This document shows, piece after piece, positions 1 to 9,154 of a stretch of DNA of 64,000 nucleotides. The stretch is from the NCBI GenBank assembly GCA_965248335.1, contig CBDFIY010000002.1:248001-312000 (forward strand). Reading direction: 5' to 3'. The position numbers and the translations under genes were made by a program. A model generated the notes under the pieces. It saw only the letters and a program-made list of their open reading frames with translations, was not told the origin of the DNA and did no database searches. Positions within the stretch are counted from its first letter, which is position 1. The number at the start of each line of letters is the position of its first letter. Source of the stretch: CAKMZU01 sp965248335. Its GTDB lineage: Bacteria; Pseudomonadota; Gammaproteobacteria; Pseudomonadales; DT-91.

Positions 1-612
1 TGTTGCTATTAAAAGTAGACTTGCGCATCCGTAAAAGAAATTAGGGCCGAATTTACGTTTGTTTTTATATTGAAATTCAATAGGCTCCGCTTCTATGCGC
101 TGCCTGAGATGATTTTTATTTTGCCCTGAGTCGGAAAGTACTGCCTGCTCTTCAGGCTTGAGGGTTAAATCATCAAGGTCAGAAAGGTCATCAAGTACAT
201 CGCTGGTCAGTGAGGTTATATCCGATGAGGGTGGTTTTTCTGTCGGTTGAGGTGTGGGCTGGATTGTTTTCTCTGGCGATGGCTCTAGTTCTTTTAAAAG
301 ATCATTCGCCCAGCCTTCATCTTGATGGTGGCTGTGAACCTCATCATCAAGCGCGCCAAATACATCGCTGTTAGTATCAACGTTGTTCAAGCTTGTAATA
401 AAAGGATCTTGCTCAAAAAGGTCATTGTCATCGTCTTGGATGAGCTCGCCGTCACCCACAAAGCGAGAGGTGACGACTTTATCTTTCTGCCTGTTATCGA
501 TTGCCTTGAAGACTGTCATGCATGCGCCACAACGCACTTGCCCCTGTGCTGCTGCAAGTTGTTCGTCGGAGAGGGTGTATTCAGTGTGGCATTTTGGGCA
601 GTGAGCGATCAT
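1..612 (-). CDS. Zinc-ribbon / DUF3426 family protein (partial, runs off window)
   Basis: The reading frame starts at the ATG at 612 and is open to base 1, so at least 204 codons are present and the C-terminus lies outside the window. Residues 5-31 form an MJ0042-type zinc ribbon with two CxxC pairs (C5/C8 and C28/C31). An acidic low-complexity linker rich in Asp, Ser and Pro follows, and the last visible residues begin a hydrophobic stretch, probably a single membrane span. This architecture is typical of DUF3426 proteins, which in many gammaproteobacteria directly follow prmA. Here prmA lies upstream on the same strand, but an opposite-strand gene intervenes. The function of the family is not established. 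Confidence 0.8.
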   Translation of the reverse strand, partial: MIAHCPKCHTEYTLSDEQLAAAQGQVRCGACMTVFKAIDNRQKDKVVTSRFVGDGELIQDDDNDLFEQDPFITSLNNVDTNSDVFGALDDEVHSHHQDEGWANDLLKELEPSPEKTIQPTPQPTEKPPSSDITSLTSDVLDDLSDLDDLTLKPEEQAVLSDSGQNKNHLRQRIEAEPIEFQYKNKRKFGPNFFYGCASLLLIAT

Positions 613-771
613 GGCGAATTTTTTTTATAGAGTTCCACTATTGTGCGGATTTTTTTTTGTCTTGTCTTGTCCTATTGCGTGCATCTCTCGCATTTTCTTG
701 ATGATGGCAGTATGCATGCGAAAGTTATTTTCACAAAACGATAGTGTGTTTTAATTCTGTTTAGGTGATCT

Positions 772-1449
772 ATGAGAAAAATATCTTTTATTAGTTTATG
801 CTTATCTTGCCTATTCCTTTTTTCCTTTTTACCTTTGTTGCATTCAAGTGATGATGAGGAATCGATATGTTCAAACGAAAATAGGAAATTAAATTCTTCC
901 GATGATTCTTCCGATGATTCTTCCGATGATTCTTCCGATGATTTTCCTGATAATCTTATTAAGACAGTTAAGCTTTTAGGTTGCGATGGCGTTAGCTTGG
1001 AAAAGAGCTGGGGGCAAACCTACCTACAGGATTTTTTAGGAAATGAAATTCCTCCATACGGAGTAACAGGGACTGGAGTGTTTACGAGTAGGTGTAAAGT
1101 GGCTGCTATTTCAGATATAGATGACGAAGCTGGTAAATGGACTTTTCGGCTGATTGCTCCACACAATTGCGGCCGGAAAGAGCCAGTGAGTGTCTATCCA
1201 TCAACCGGTCATATTGAGGTTAATGAAAGTGATCGTATCTCTAGGCAGTTTAAAAAAGAGGAGGCAGATGAGTATAACGCTGTTAATTTACTAAGGCTTG
1301 TTGCCCCTTATATAAATATAGAAAATAAAACCGCTTTTAAACAGCAGCGCACTGAATCGGCAGATTCAAAATCATGGCTACGTGAAGTTGATGGATTGAA
1401 AAAAACGTCAGTTCATGAACAAATTCAGGAAAGCTTGAAAAAGGGCTAG
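772..1449 (+). CDS. Secreted protein with Ser-Asp repeats, unknown function
   Basis: 225 aa. A signal peptide covers about residues 1-25 (basic start, Leu/Phe/Ser-rich core). A low-complexity acidic stretch (about residues 26-62) contains a tandem Ser-Ser-Asp-Asp repeat encoded by a 12-bp DNA unit repeated about four times. The remaining ~160 residues look like a globular mixed domain with three Cys that I do not recognise. The gene is more AT-rich than its neighbours and sits on the opposite strand between prmA and the DUF3426 gene, which are usually adjacent in relatives, so it may be a late arrival. The ATG at 772 is the first in frame and fits the signal peptide. No function is proposed. 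Confidence 0.7.
   Translation: MRKISFISLCLSCLFLFSFLPLLHSSDDEESICSNENRKLNSSDDSSDDSSDDSSDDFPDNLIKTVKLLGCDGVSLEKSWGQTYLQDFLGNEIPPYGVTGTGVFTSRCKVAAISDIDDEAGKWTFRLIAPHNCGRKEPVSVYPSTGHIEVNESDRISRQFKKEEADEYNAVNLLRLVAPYINIENKTAFKQQRTESADSKSWLREVDGLKKTSVHEQIQESLKKG
894..944 (+). repeat. 12-bp tandem repeat inside a coding region
   Basis: The unit GATTCTTCCGAT is repeated about four times head to tail, encoding Asp-Ser-Ser-Asp. The unit is a multiple of three, so copy-number change would lengthen or shorten the acidic linker without breaking the frame. Confidence 0.85.
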
Positions 1450-1475
1450 AAAAAGCATGTTTTCAAAGTTGAGCG

Positions 1476-2354
1476 TTAGCTTATTTTTGTTCCGATTAAA
1501 CAGCACCAGCCATCGAGTAATAGAGGTTCCTGAAAATCAAAGTTGTCGTAGGTATCAATGATGGTTCGCTGTTGTTCTTCCAGTAGTCCCGATAGAATGA
1601 TAACTCCGTTAGGTGCGGTGAGTTCAGTTAAGATTGACGATAACCGTATCAAGGGGTTGGCAAGAATATTAGCGATGACTAGCCCAGCTGAAAAGCCGTA
1701 ACTCTCTTGTGCGAGCAGTGCTGTTAAGTGGTCTTCTGCGATCCCATTTTTTTTAGCGTTGTCTTTTGTGGCGACAATCGCTTGTGGATCATTATCAATG
1801 GCAATGCCTTTTTCCGCACCCAGTAATAATGCGGCAATCGCTAAGATGCCTGAGCCGCAGCCGAAATCAATGATTGACTTACCCGTGAGTGGTAGGGTAC
1901 TCAGTGCCTTGAGACACATAGCGGTTGTTGGGTGTGTGCCTGTACCAAAAGCAAGCCCTGGATCGAGCATGATGTTGGTAGCCGTCGGTTTTGGTGGTTT
2001 TGACCAGCTTGGGCAAACCCACAAATTATCCGCCATTTCAATGGGCTTGTAATGCGTCATCCATTCTCTTACCCAATCTTTGTCTTCGAGAATTTCGATA
2101 CGGTAAGCGGGTAATGCTTGCGGGTAAGTGTAAGCGAGGTTTTGCATTAATGTATCGGTATCAGCAGCAGCATCGAACAGTGCCGTTAATACCAGCTCAT
2201 CCCAAACCGGTGTTTGGTTCAGTTCGGGTTCCAATATTGGCTGATCCGCCGCGTCTTCAAGCGTTATGGAGAGCGCGCCATTATCTAATAATAAGTTTTC
2301 GAGCAGCTCTTGATTGCAAGACTGCAAGGTAAAGCGGATCTGTAGCCAGTTCAT
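1476..2354 (-). CDS. prmA: Ribosomal protein L11 methyltransferase
   Basis: 292 aa, usual family length. PrmA trimethylates ribosomal protein L11 using S-adenosylmethionine. The N-terminal ~90 residues are the substrate-recognition domain. The catalytic domain shows FGTGTHPTT at residues 136-144, the SAM-binding glycine motif DFGCGSGILA at 163-172, an acidic ribose-binding segment near D187, and ANILANPL at about 228-235. The start codon overlaps the accC stop by one base (TAATG), so it is probably translationally coupled to accC. Start and length agree with the family. Confidence 0.97.
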   Translation of the reverse strand: MNWLQIRFTLQSCNQELLENLLLDNGALSITLEDAADQPILEPELNQTPVWDELVLTALFDAAADTDTLMQNLAYTYPQALPAYRIEILEDKDWVREWMTHYKPIEMADNLWVCPSWSKPPKPTATNIMLDPGLAFGTGTHPTTAMCLKALSTLPLTGKSIIDFGCGSGILAIAALLLGAEKGIAIDNDPQAIVATKDNAKKNGIAEDHLTALLAQESYGFSAGLVIANILANPLIRLSSILTELTAPNGVIILSGLLEEQQRTIIDTYDNFDFQEPLLLDGWCCLIGTKIS

Positions 2355-3697
2355 TAGGAAAGCCCGAGTTTCTTTTCAAGGTAATGAATATCAACGCCGC
2401 CTTCCATAAATCCTACATCTCTGACGAGGTCACGCTGCAAAGGGATATTGGAGTTAATACCATCAACAACCAATTCATCTAAAGCACCTTGCATGCGAAT
2501 CAAGGCTTCTTCACGCGTCGCACCATAAGTAATGACCTTGGCAATCATGGAGTCGTAGTTAGGCGGTACGGAATAACCACTGTAAAGATGTGAGTCGATA
2601 CGCACACCAAAGCCACCAGGTGCATGAAAGTGGTTTACTTTGCCCGGACAGGGAATAAAGGTTTTTGAATCTTCGGCATTGATGCGGCATTCAAATGCGT
2701 GCCCCTTAATAACGACATCGTCTTGTTTAATTGTCAGGGGCAATCCCGAAGCAATTTTAAGCTGTTCTTTGATGATATCAATACCTGTCACCATCTCGGA
2801 AACAGGGTGCTCAACCTGGATACGCGTATTCATTTCGATGAAGAAAAATCGGCCTTTTTCATACAAAAATTCGAATGTACCGGCCCCTTCATAGCCAATA
2901 TCAACGCAAGCTTTGATGCAAGCGGCAGTCACTTCATCGCGGACGTCTTGAGGAATGCCCGGTGCAGGTGCTTCTTCTAGCACTTTTTGATGGCGTCTTT
3001 GTAATGAGCAGTCACGGTCACCCAAGTGGATGGCGTTACCTTTACCGTCGGAGAGAATTTGAATTTCAACATGACGTGGCGTGGTTAAAAACTTTTCCAT
3101 ATAAACCGTGCCGTCACCAAAAGCAGCTTTTGCTTCTGATTGAGTGATATGGATGGCATTTAACAGGTCGGTTTCTTCAAAAACAGTACGCATACCACGA
3201 CCACCGCCGCCGGAAGCCGCCTTTATGATCACGGGGTAGCCGATATCTTTTGCGATAGCGAGCGTACGCGCGGTGTCTTCTGTCAGTGGGCCATTAGAGC
3301 CGGGTACGGTTGGTACTCCCGCTTCTTGCATAGCTTTGATAGCGGCCACTTTATCGCCCATAGTGCGAATACAAGCTGGGTTTGGGCCGACAAATTTAAA
3401 GCCACTTTCTTCTAGTTGCTCTGCAAAGCTTGCATTCTCCGCTAAAAATCCGTAACCGGGGTGTACGGCATCTGCACCTGTGACTTCACAGGCCGCAATA
3501 ATAGAGGGTACGTGCAAGTAGCTTTGAGCTGAAGGCGCAGGACCAATGCAAACAGACTCATCCGCTAATCGAACGTGCATGAGGTCTTTGTCAGCCGTTG
3601 AGTGAACAGCCACTGTTTTAATGTTGAGTTCGCGGCATGCCCTTAAAATACGTAGGGCAATCTCGCCGCGATTGGCGATAACGATTTTTTTTAACAT
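2354..3697 (-). CDS. accC: Acetyl-CoA carboxylase, biotin carboxylase subunit
   Basis: 447 aa. ATP-dependent carboxylation of biotin on AccB, the first half-reaction of acetyl-CoA carboxylase in fatty-acid synthesis. The biotin-carboxylase N-domain is at about 1-110 (HPGYGFL at 79-85). The ATP-grasp domain carries the glycine-rich lid GGGGRGM at 163-169 and the catalytic EMNTRIQVEHPV segment near 288-300. The C-terminal biotin-carboxylase domain follows. Length is normal and all key motifs are intact. It lies 12 bases after accB on the same strand, forming the standard accBC pair, and its stop overlaps the start of prmA. Confidence 0.98.
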   Translation of the reverse strand: MLKKIVIANRGEIALRILRACRELNIKTVAVHSTADKDLMHVRLADESVCIGPAPSAQSYLHVPSIIAACEVTGADAVHPGYGFLAENASFAEQLEESGFKFVGPNPACIRTMGDKVAAIKAMQEAGVPTVPGSNGPLTEDTARTLAIAKDIGYPVIIKAASGGGGRGMRTVFEETDLLNAIHITQSEAKAAFGDGTVYMEKFLTTPRHVEIQILSDGKGNAIHLGDRDCSLQRRHQKVLEEAPAPGIPQDVRDEVTAACIKACVDIGYEGAGTFEFLYEKGRFFFIEMNTRIQVEHPVSEMVTGIDIIKEQLKIASGLPLTIKQDDVVIKGHAFECRINAEDSKTFIPCPGKVNHFHAPGGFGVRIDSHLYSGYSVPPNYDSMIAKVITYGATREEALIRMQGALDELVVDGINSNIPLQRDLVRDVGFMEGGVDIHYLEKKLGLS

Positions 3698-3709
3698 GAT
3701 ACGCCCCGA

Positions 3710-4159
3710 TTAAACGATGGTTAGAATCGGCTGGTCAAATTCAAGTGGCTCACCATCAGCAACGAGAATTTCACCCACGGTGCCGGCTTTTTCCGCTTTA
3801 ATTTGGTTCATCATCTTCATCGCTTCAACAATGCATAACGTATCACCAATCTTGACTTGCTGGCCTTTTGCTATAAAAGGTGCGGAATCGGGTGAGGGCG
3901 ATTGATAATAAGTGCCTACCATCGGCGATTTAATGACATGGCCGACAATGGCTGGCGCAGCGGCTGGTACTGCCTCGGCTATCGGCGCGGCAGGCGCTGC
4001 AACGGGTGCAGGTGCTGGCGCATAAGCCATCGGCTGTGTAAATGCCGTGCCCGTGTTTCTTGAAATGCGAACGGACTCTTCGCCTTCTTTAATTTCTAGC
4101 TCGTCGATATTAGATTCTTCTAAGAGCTCAATCAGTTTTTTTACTTTACGGATATCCAT
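3710..4159 (-). CDS. accB: Acetyl-CoA carboxylase, biotin carboxyl carrier protein
   Basis: 149 aa. Carries the covalently bound biotin shuttled between AccC and the carboxyltransferase. N-terminal segment, Ala/Pro-rich flexible linker (about 45-72), then a biotinyl-lipoyl domain with the biotin attachment motif EAMKM, in which K115 is the modified lysine. Normal family length. It sits between aroQ (14 bases upstream) and accC in one leftward operon. Confidence 0.98.
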   Translation of the reverse strand: MDIRKVKKLIELLEESNIDELEIKEGEESVRISRNTGTAFTQPMAYAPAPAPVAAPAAPIAEAVPAAAPAIVGHVIKSPMVGTYYQSPSPDSAPFIAKGQQVKIGDTLCIVEAMKMMNQIKAEKAGTVGEILVADGEPLEFDQPILTIV

Positions 4160-4173
4160 AAGGGTTACTCTAT

Positions 4174-4617
4174 TTACGTTGTTTGTTTGTGTGTTATCGC
4201 AGCTGTTAAGGCAAGGTCATAACCTTTTGAGCCAAGCCCAAGGATGACGCCTTCTGCAATATCTGAAAAATAGGAATGATGCCTAAAAGGCTCTCTCTGA
4301 TGAATGTTGGAAAGATGCACTTCAATAAAAGGCAGGTTGACGCCCAAAATGGCATCGCGCAAGGCAATACTGGTATGGGTAAAGGCACCGGGGTTAAAAA
4401 TCAAAAAGTCGGTGCTGTCGTTAAGCGTGGCGTGAATGCGATCAATCAGCGTACTTTCGTTATTGCTTTGTAGGCATTCAAGCGTAATGGAGGATTGCGC
4501 AGCGGTTTGAGTGAGTCGCTTATTGATCTGATCCAAGGTTTCTTTACCATAAACGGCCGGTTCACGTTGACCGAGCAGGTTAAGGTTGGGGCCATGTAGA
4601 ACCAGAATTTTGTGCAT
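4174..4617 (-). CDS. aroQ: 3-dehydroquinate dehydratase, type II
   Basis: 147 aa, typical for the type II enzyme. Catalyses dehydration of 3-dehydroquinate to 3-dehydroshikimate in aromatic amino-acid synthesis. The N-terminal LHGPNLNLLGQREPAVYG segment contains the conserved catalytic Asn/Arg/Tyr region. The central NPGAFTHTSIALRDAI and the following EVHLSNIHQREPFR motifs are hallmarks of the active site. First gene of the aroQ-accB-accC-prmA leftward operon, an order common in gammaproteobacteria. Confidence 0.97.
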   Translation of the reverse strand: MHKILVLHGPNLNLLGQREPAVYGKETLDQINKRLTQTAAQSSITLECLQSNNESTLIDRIHATLNDSTDFLIFNPGAFTHTSIALRDAILGVNLPFIEVHLSNIHQREPFRHHSYFSDIAEGVILGLGSKGYDLALTAAITHKQTT

Positions 4618-4635
4618 GATTGATCCCTTGAAGGT

Positions 4636-4658
4636 TTTACCGCAAACGGTCGGTAAAG
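4636..4658. repeat. Inverted repeat upstream of aroQ
   Basis: A perfect inverted repeat TTTACCG...CGGTAAA with an 8-base spacer lies just upstream of the aroQ start in the leader of the aroQ-acc operon. It could be an operator or a leader hairpin. Nothing in the sequence identifies a regulator. Confidence 0.35.
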
Positions 4659-4766
4659 GTTTTATTTCAAATCCATTTTATTTTTGTGCGGAGAAAATAT
4701 AAAGCTGAAAATGCCGCACTTGGGTAATAAAATACCCAAATGAATCAAAAAAGCAAGAGAAAGTTG

Positions 4767-4797
4767 AAAAAGTAGAAAGTAAGTGAATACTTACTTT
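4767..4797 (-). terminator. Probable rho-independent terminator of dsbD
   Basis: Read on the minus strand, AAAGTAAGT and ACTTACTTT form a perfect 9-bp stem with a 4-base loop (4776-4797), followed by a T-rich tail. It begins inside the dsbD stop codon. The stem is AT-rich, so it may be weak. Confidence 0.5.
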
Positions 4798-6596
4798 TAT
4801 TTAGGTGATTCAGAAGTAGTTAGGGCAATTGCCTTCAATACGATCGATTTTGTCAGTATTTGCGGCAAAATAATGGGCTCAGAGTTCGGGGTAGGAGGAT
4901 AAAAGAGATAAAGCGGTACACCATTTCGACCATGCTGATTTAAGAACGTTGTGATTTCAGCATTTTTATTTGTCCAGTCGGCAATCATGTAAACAATATT
5001 GGCATCTTTAAATGCTTGTTGAATCGTTTTTGTGTTGAGTGTGGTCACCTCGTTCGCTTTGCACGTGATACACCAATCGGCCGTGATGTCGACAAAAACC
5101 CCTTGGCCTTGGTTTCTGAGTGCTGTGAGTGATGACGGTGTGAAGTCGACATGCGCAGGGTTCTTCGCTACATTTTGCTGAAAAGGGATGTAAAGAATGC
5201 TAAGTAAAACAACGGCGAGCGAGAGAAGTGCGAAGCTTTTGCCGACGGATTTGAAGTGTTGGTAAAGCCAAATACTGAGAGCAATGAATACACAACCTGC
5301 CACGGCGATGATCATGGCATCCATACCGGCTTGCTTGCCCAGCACCCAAAGCAGCCAGATGCCTGTTAAGTACAAAGGAAATGCAAAAAACTCCTTCAGT
5401 CGCTCCATCCATGCGCCAGGCTTGGGTAGGCAGTTACGCAATTTGGGGATAAAGCTGATAAGTGTTAACGGTAATGCCATGCCTAGGCCTAAGAAGACAA
5501 AGACGAGCAAGGCAATGCTGGGCGGTTGTGTCGCTGCAAAGCCGAGCGCGCCTCCCATAAAAGGCGCGGTGCAAGGGCTTGCAACAATAACAGCAAGAAC
5601 ACCCGTGAAAAAGCTTCCTTTTGTACCGCCTTTTTCGGTGAGGCCTTGGCCTGCACCCATGAGATTAGCGCCAATATGAAAAAAGCCGGATAAACTCAAG
5701 CCGAGTATAAAGAAAAGGTAAACCAATGAAATAATGAACCATGAATTCTGCAGCTGAAACCCCCAGCCAACTTGATCGCCGGCTGATCGTAAGCCAATCA
5801 TTACTGCCGCAATAAGCGTGAAACTCAAAACGACGCCCAGCATATAGGCCAGCCCTTCTTTTTTATGGCTGCCGGTATTTTGCTGGGTGAGTTGAAAGGC
5901 TTTTAGCCCTAAGATCGGTAGAACGCAGGGCATAAGGTTTAAGATAAGCCCGCCTAAAAAAGCTCCAAGTAAAATGGTTAAAAGTGTAATCAGCGAGATG
6001 CCAGGCTGCTTGGCCGACTCGGTTGTTAAGTCTGCTGGTGCTTTTTGTGCATCGAATGCCACTTTGTCTATTGTCTGATAACTACCATCGGGCTGTATCG
6101 AGAAATAAACAGAATAGGGCGGGTAGCATAACCCTGCATCGGCGCAGCCTTGAGAAACAGCTTTGAGGTAAAGAGGTTCGTCGTTGAGTGCTAAGGGCAA
6201 ATCTAATGTCACGCCATTATAGTAAACGATGACTTCACCAAAGTAAGGGTCATCTTTTTTGAGGCCGTTGTCAGCTTGCAGCGTTTTTTTATCCAAAAGC
6301 CCTTGGCTTGATGCATTTAGCCATTCAATTTTGAAGCCATGATGATAGAGGTAGTGTTTAGGCTGAATATGCCAGAGCACGCTGATCTGCTCATTATGAT
6401 TGCTGGGGATAATATCGGTTTGGTAAGCTTCATCAACTGCTAGAAATGTCTCGGTATTAAAACTGTTGGATGACGGCAGAGAGAAATCTGTTGTGCTCTG
6501 AGCGGATGCAATGAGGAAAAAAAGGAATAAGCCGCAAAAGGGAAGAAACTTGTTCGGCATGGCTGCTCTCAGATCGTTGGTCAAAAAACTAAGCAT
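4797..6596 (-). CDS. dsbD: Thiol:disulfide interchange protein DsbD
   Basis: 599 aa. Membrane protein that moves electrons from cytoplasmic thioredoxin to periplasmic reductases such as DsbC. After a signal peptide (probable start M13, whose n- and h-regions look better than the first Met) comes the periplasmic alpha domain with a Cys pair in CADAGLCYPP (about 151-157). The eight-helix beta domain has Cys in NLMPCVLPILG and ASPCTAPFMGG. The C-terminal thioredoxin-like gamma domain has the CITC active site in DWCITCKANE. All three redox pairs are present. It would recycle the dsbC product encoded at 25538. Confidence 0.97.
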   Translation of the reverse strand: MLSFLTNDLRAAMPNKFLPFCGLFLFFLIASAQSTTDFSLPSSNSFNTETFLAVDEAYQTDIIPSNHNEQISVLWHIQPKHYLYHHGFKIEWLNASSQGLLDKKTLQADNGLKKDDPYFGEVIVYYNGVTLDLPLALNDEPLYLKAVSQGCADAGLCYPPYSVYFSIQPDGSYQTIDKVAFDAQKAPADLTTESAKQPGISLITLLTILLGAFLGGLILNLMPCVLPILGLKAFQLTQQNTGSHKKEGLAYMLGVVLSFTLIAAVMIGLRSAGDQVGWGFQLQNSWFIISLVYLFFILGLSLSGFFHIGANLMGAGQGLTEKGGTKGSFFTGVLAVIVASPCTAPFMGGALGFAATQPPSIALLVFVFLGLGMALPLTLISFIPKLRNCLPKPGAWMERLKEFFAFPLYLTGIWLLWVLGKQAGMDAMIIAVAGCVFIALSIWLYQHFKSVGKSFALLSLAVVLLSILYIPFQQNVAKNPAHVDFTPSSLTALRNQGQGVFVDITADWCITCKANEVTTLNTKTIQQAFKDANIVYMIADWTNKNAEITTFLNQHGRNGVPLYLFYPPTPNSEPIILPQILTKSIVLKAIALTTSESPK

Positions 6597-6664
6597 AACC
6601 GCAAGCGCGAGGCTTGGGTATGCTTAGCTAAAGATTTAAAACAACACTGAGACAAGGTTTTTAT

Positions 6665-8950
6665 TTAAGGCGTTTTATCTACCGAGGTTTCAAAATTCAA
6701 GTGACCAGCATTATTATTAACGGACTCGGTATAGAGTTTGTCACTGATGCCTGCTTTGGAAACATCGATCTGTAAGAGTGTGTCAGCGAGAAATGGCACG
6801 CCCCACTCAATGAAGACTTTGACGAGGCCCTTTATCACGCCCGTATTAATAAATACATCGATACCCCCACCACCAAAGATGAGATCACTCATGTGATTGA
6901 TCGTGTATTCCGGCGTGCCGGCAATGGTCATGGTGACAAAACCATCGGCAACACCCAATGTGACGCCCGCTTTAATGTCAATGTTGATCTGAGCAAGCGG
7001 CGACCACGTACCATTCTTTTTATAGGAAACGGTCATCTCTGCACCACGGAAAGAAATATAGGCTTGGTCGGTGTCTTGGCCGTCGATAAAAAATTCACCG
7101 GGGCTGGATGGGGCGAGTACAACACGTATGTCATTGTCTTTACCCATGTCATCCGTAACGCCTGAACCTGTGTGCATTTCACCGTTCAGCATGGCAAGAT
7201 GCGTAGCCCCTGTATTGTACATCGCGAGCAACCCTTGGTTGATCATGTTGGAGTTAACAACCACACCAAGGGATGAACCTTCATCAGCGGGCTTAGCTAA
7301 TGCAGGCTTATCATTGACATAATAGCTACCAAGCGCAGGTGGGATGGTTTTGTCTGGAATAACGGTTGTGAGCGCAGCGGACATCTCAACGGTTAGGTTG
7401 CCGATATTGTCGCCATCGCCGCCGTTAGTGTCCATGCTTTCGACTTTGCCGAAAAAGTCCATTTGTGCACCGGTATCAAAATCAAAGCTTTTACCGAGTT
7501 TGAGTTCTTCCATGTTACGGTTGATGGTGTCTTCGACGATGCCTTTGATTAAACCACGAAGCATCGGTGATTTAATGATAGCACCCATAATACCTGTACT
7601 AGATGCCCCATCGCCTACTTCTCCACCATCTAATGAGGGGATAACGTCATGCATTGTAATAACATCTTTGCCGTCGAGCTTGTTGAGTTTGATGTCGAAC
7701 TTGCCTTGATTGACGTTTAAGTCAATTGCAGATTGTACTTGTATGCGCTCAATGTACATACGCATACGCATATCTTTTACCGTGATGCCGTAGTTACAGC
7801 GATCCCAGCCAACGATGGGGCAAGGTATAGCTTCGGTAAATAAACCAAGAAATCCACAGGTCGCACCCCAGCATTCAGTGTAATCATGCATGTTGAGCAA
7901 AACTTCAATACCTACATTCTCTGAATTAGCATTGCCGTCGTTATCTTCCCAGCCACTTTCCAAAGGATCCATGAACATATCCATGGTTAATGGATAGGGT
8001 GAAGTATCGCCTATAGCTAGCGCTTTCATATTCATCTTGCCAACTTTTATATATAAGACAGACGCCGCAATTTTTATACCTATGATATCAATAGTTAGAT
8101 TTTCTAACACCGGATCACCACTACCATCCGCATTCCCTGACTCCATGCCGCTGGCTTGCTCATTAATCAACGGAAGGAATTCGCCCAGCATATCTTCAGC
8201 AACACGAATATTGGCGACTTCATCAATGCGTTGGCCATCCGCTTTGTAAACATGTGTTGCTGTGTAGTCATTAGCATCTGTTGTCGTAAAGGTATAGGTA
8301 TCGCTGACAGGCACTGAAAAGGTATGTTTTTTACCGTCAATCGATGAGGTAGAGCCATTTAATGTGGCTGATTTTATCGGGCTTGGGTCAATATACTCAA
8401 CAGTGACGTCAACTTCGCCGGTACTCGCCTGCGAGCAGTTCTCACCGCTGGTAAAGCATACTTTTGTGATGCTGGGTCTTGAGCCTTCGGTATCGAGCAT
8501 AAATATGCGAATCGCGCTATTAAACAGTGATTGCGGGTTGACGAGTAGGGTGTTCTTGCCTTGCCTGAAATAATCACGCATGCAATCTAAGGCAGCTGTT
8601 GCCTCTGTTGGGGTGAAGGTAAAGCAACTACTGAAATTTTGGCCATTAAAATAGACATTTAAAGGGATTTTAGTGCCTTTGGGGTAGACTATTTTGATGG
8701 GTTTGGCATCTTTGGCTGTCGCTTCTTTGTTGAGGATGACAGGTTTTTCTGGGTTGTATTCTGCAGGGTATTCAACGGTAAAAACTGAGGGAAATAAACC
8801 TTCAAGTCCAGGTACGCAGGCCGTTATAAAAAAGCCAGAAAAACCGACTAACGTCAAGGCGCGAAGTGCTTTATAGTTTTTCTGTCGTATTGTTTTTTTA
8901 GTAAGCGATAATATAAAGGGGTCGAAAAAGTTCCTTATCATACGGTGCAT
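6665..8950 (-). CDS. Large predicted lipoprotein, unknown function, possible TULIP-like lipid-binding region
   Basis: 761 aa. The N-terminus has a long basic segment, a hydrophobic core and a lipobox (ITAC, lipidated Cys at residue 45), so it should be a lipoprotein facing the periplasm or outside. Residues 46-260 look like beta-rich Ig-type modules with several Cys (109, 123, 165, 172), followed by Asp/Gly-rich loops. Around 560-590 the sequence VNSNMINQGLLAMYNTGATH resembles the conserved helix start of BPI/LBP-type (TULIP) lipid-binding folds, with a downstream segment suggesting alternating strands. This is inference, not recognition. It stands alone with no operon partner. The ATG at 8950 is the best available start although it gives an unusually long n-region. 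Confidence 0.7.
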   Translation of the reverse strand: MHRMIRNFFDPFILSLTKKTIRQKNYKALRALTLVGFSGFFITACVPGLEGLFPSVFTVEYPAEYNPEKPVILNKEATAKDAKPIKIVYPKGTKIPLNVYFNGQNFSSCFTFTPTEATAALDCMRDYFRQGKNTLLVNPQSLFNSAIRIFMLDTEGSRPSITKVCFTSGENCSQASTGEVDVTVEYIDPSPIKSATLNGSTSSIDGKKHTFSVPVSDTYTFTTTDANDYTATHVYKADGQRIDEVANIRVAEDMLGEFLPLINEQASGMESGNADGSGDPVLENLTIDIIGIKIAASVLYIKVGKMNMKALAIGDTSPYPLTMDMFMDPLESGWEDNDGNANSENVGIEVLLNMHDYTECWGATCGFLGLFTEAIPCPIVGWDRCNYGITVKDMRMRMYIERIQVQSAIDLNVNQGKFDIKLNKLDGKDVITMHDVIPSLDGGEVGDGASSTGIMGAIIKSPMLRGLIKGIVEDTINRNMEELKLGKSFDFDTGAQMDFFGKVESMDTNGGDGDNIGNLTVEMSAALTTVIPDKTIPPALGSYYVNDKPALAKPADEGSSLGVVVNSNMINQGLLAMYNTGATHLAMLNGEMHTGSGVTDDMGKDNDIRVVLAPSSPGEFFIDGQDTDQAYISFRGAEMTVSYKKNGTWSPLAQINIDIKAGVTLGVADGFVTMTIAGTPEYTINHMSDLIFGGGGIDVFINTGVIKGLVKVFIEWGVPFLADTLLQIDVSKAGISDKLYTESVNNNAGHLNFETSVDKTP

Positions 8951-9154
8951 AAAGCCTCCGAGGCAGTAAGAATTTTGTTATTTTTATAGCGCCTTTTTAG
9001 GCAATCGAGATAGATCTCCCTGATCGAAAAACAGGCTAACATTAACTTCTTTTTAAGGTCAATAACCAAAAACTCTTTTGATGGTCAGTTATCCTATTCT
9101 GTCGGTTAAGTCATGATAGACGCGAACGTACGTCTGCCACTTATGCAAACACTG

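Noticed and set aside
322..630. Plus-strand open frames at the left edge
   Set aside because: They are antisense to the zinc-ribbon DUF3426 gene, which has a clear CxxC motif and explains the region better.
894..944. CRISPR-like repeats
   Set aside because: The units are directly adjacent with no spacers and lie in a coding frame; it is a simple tandem repeat.
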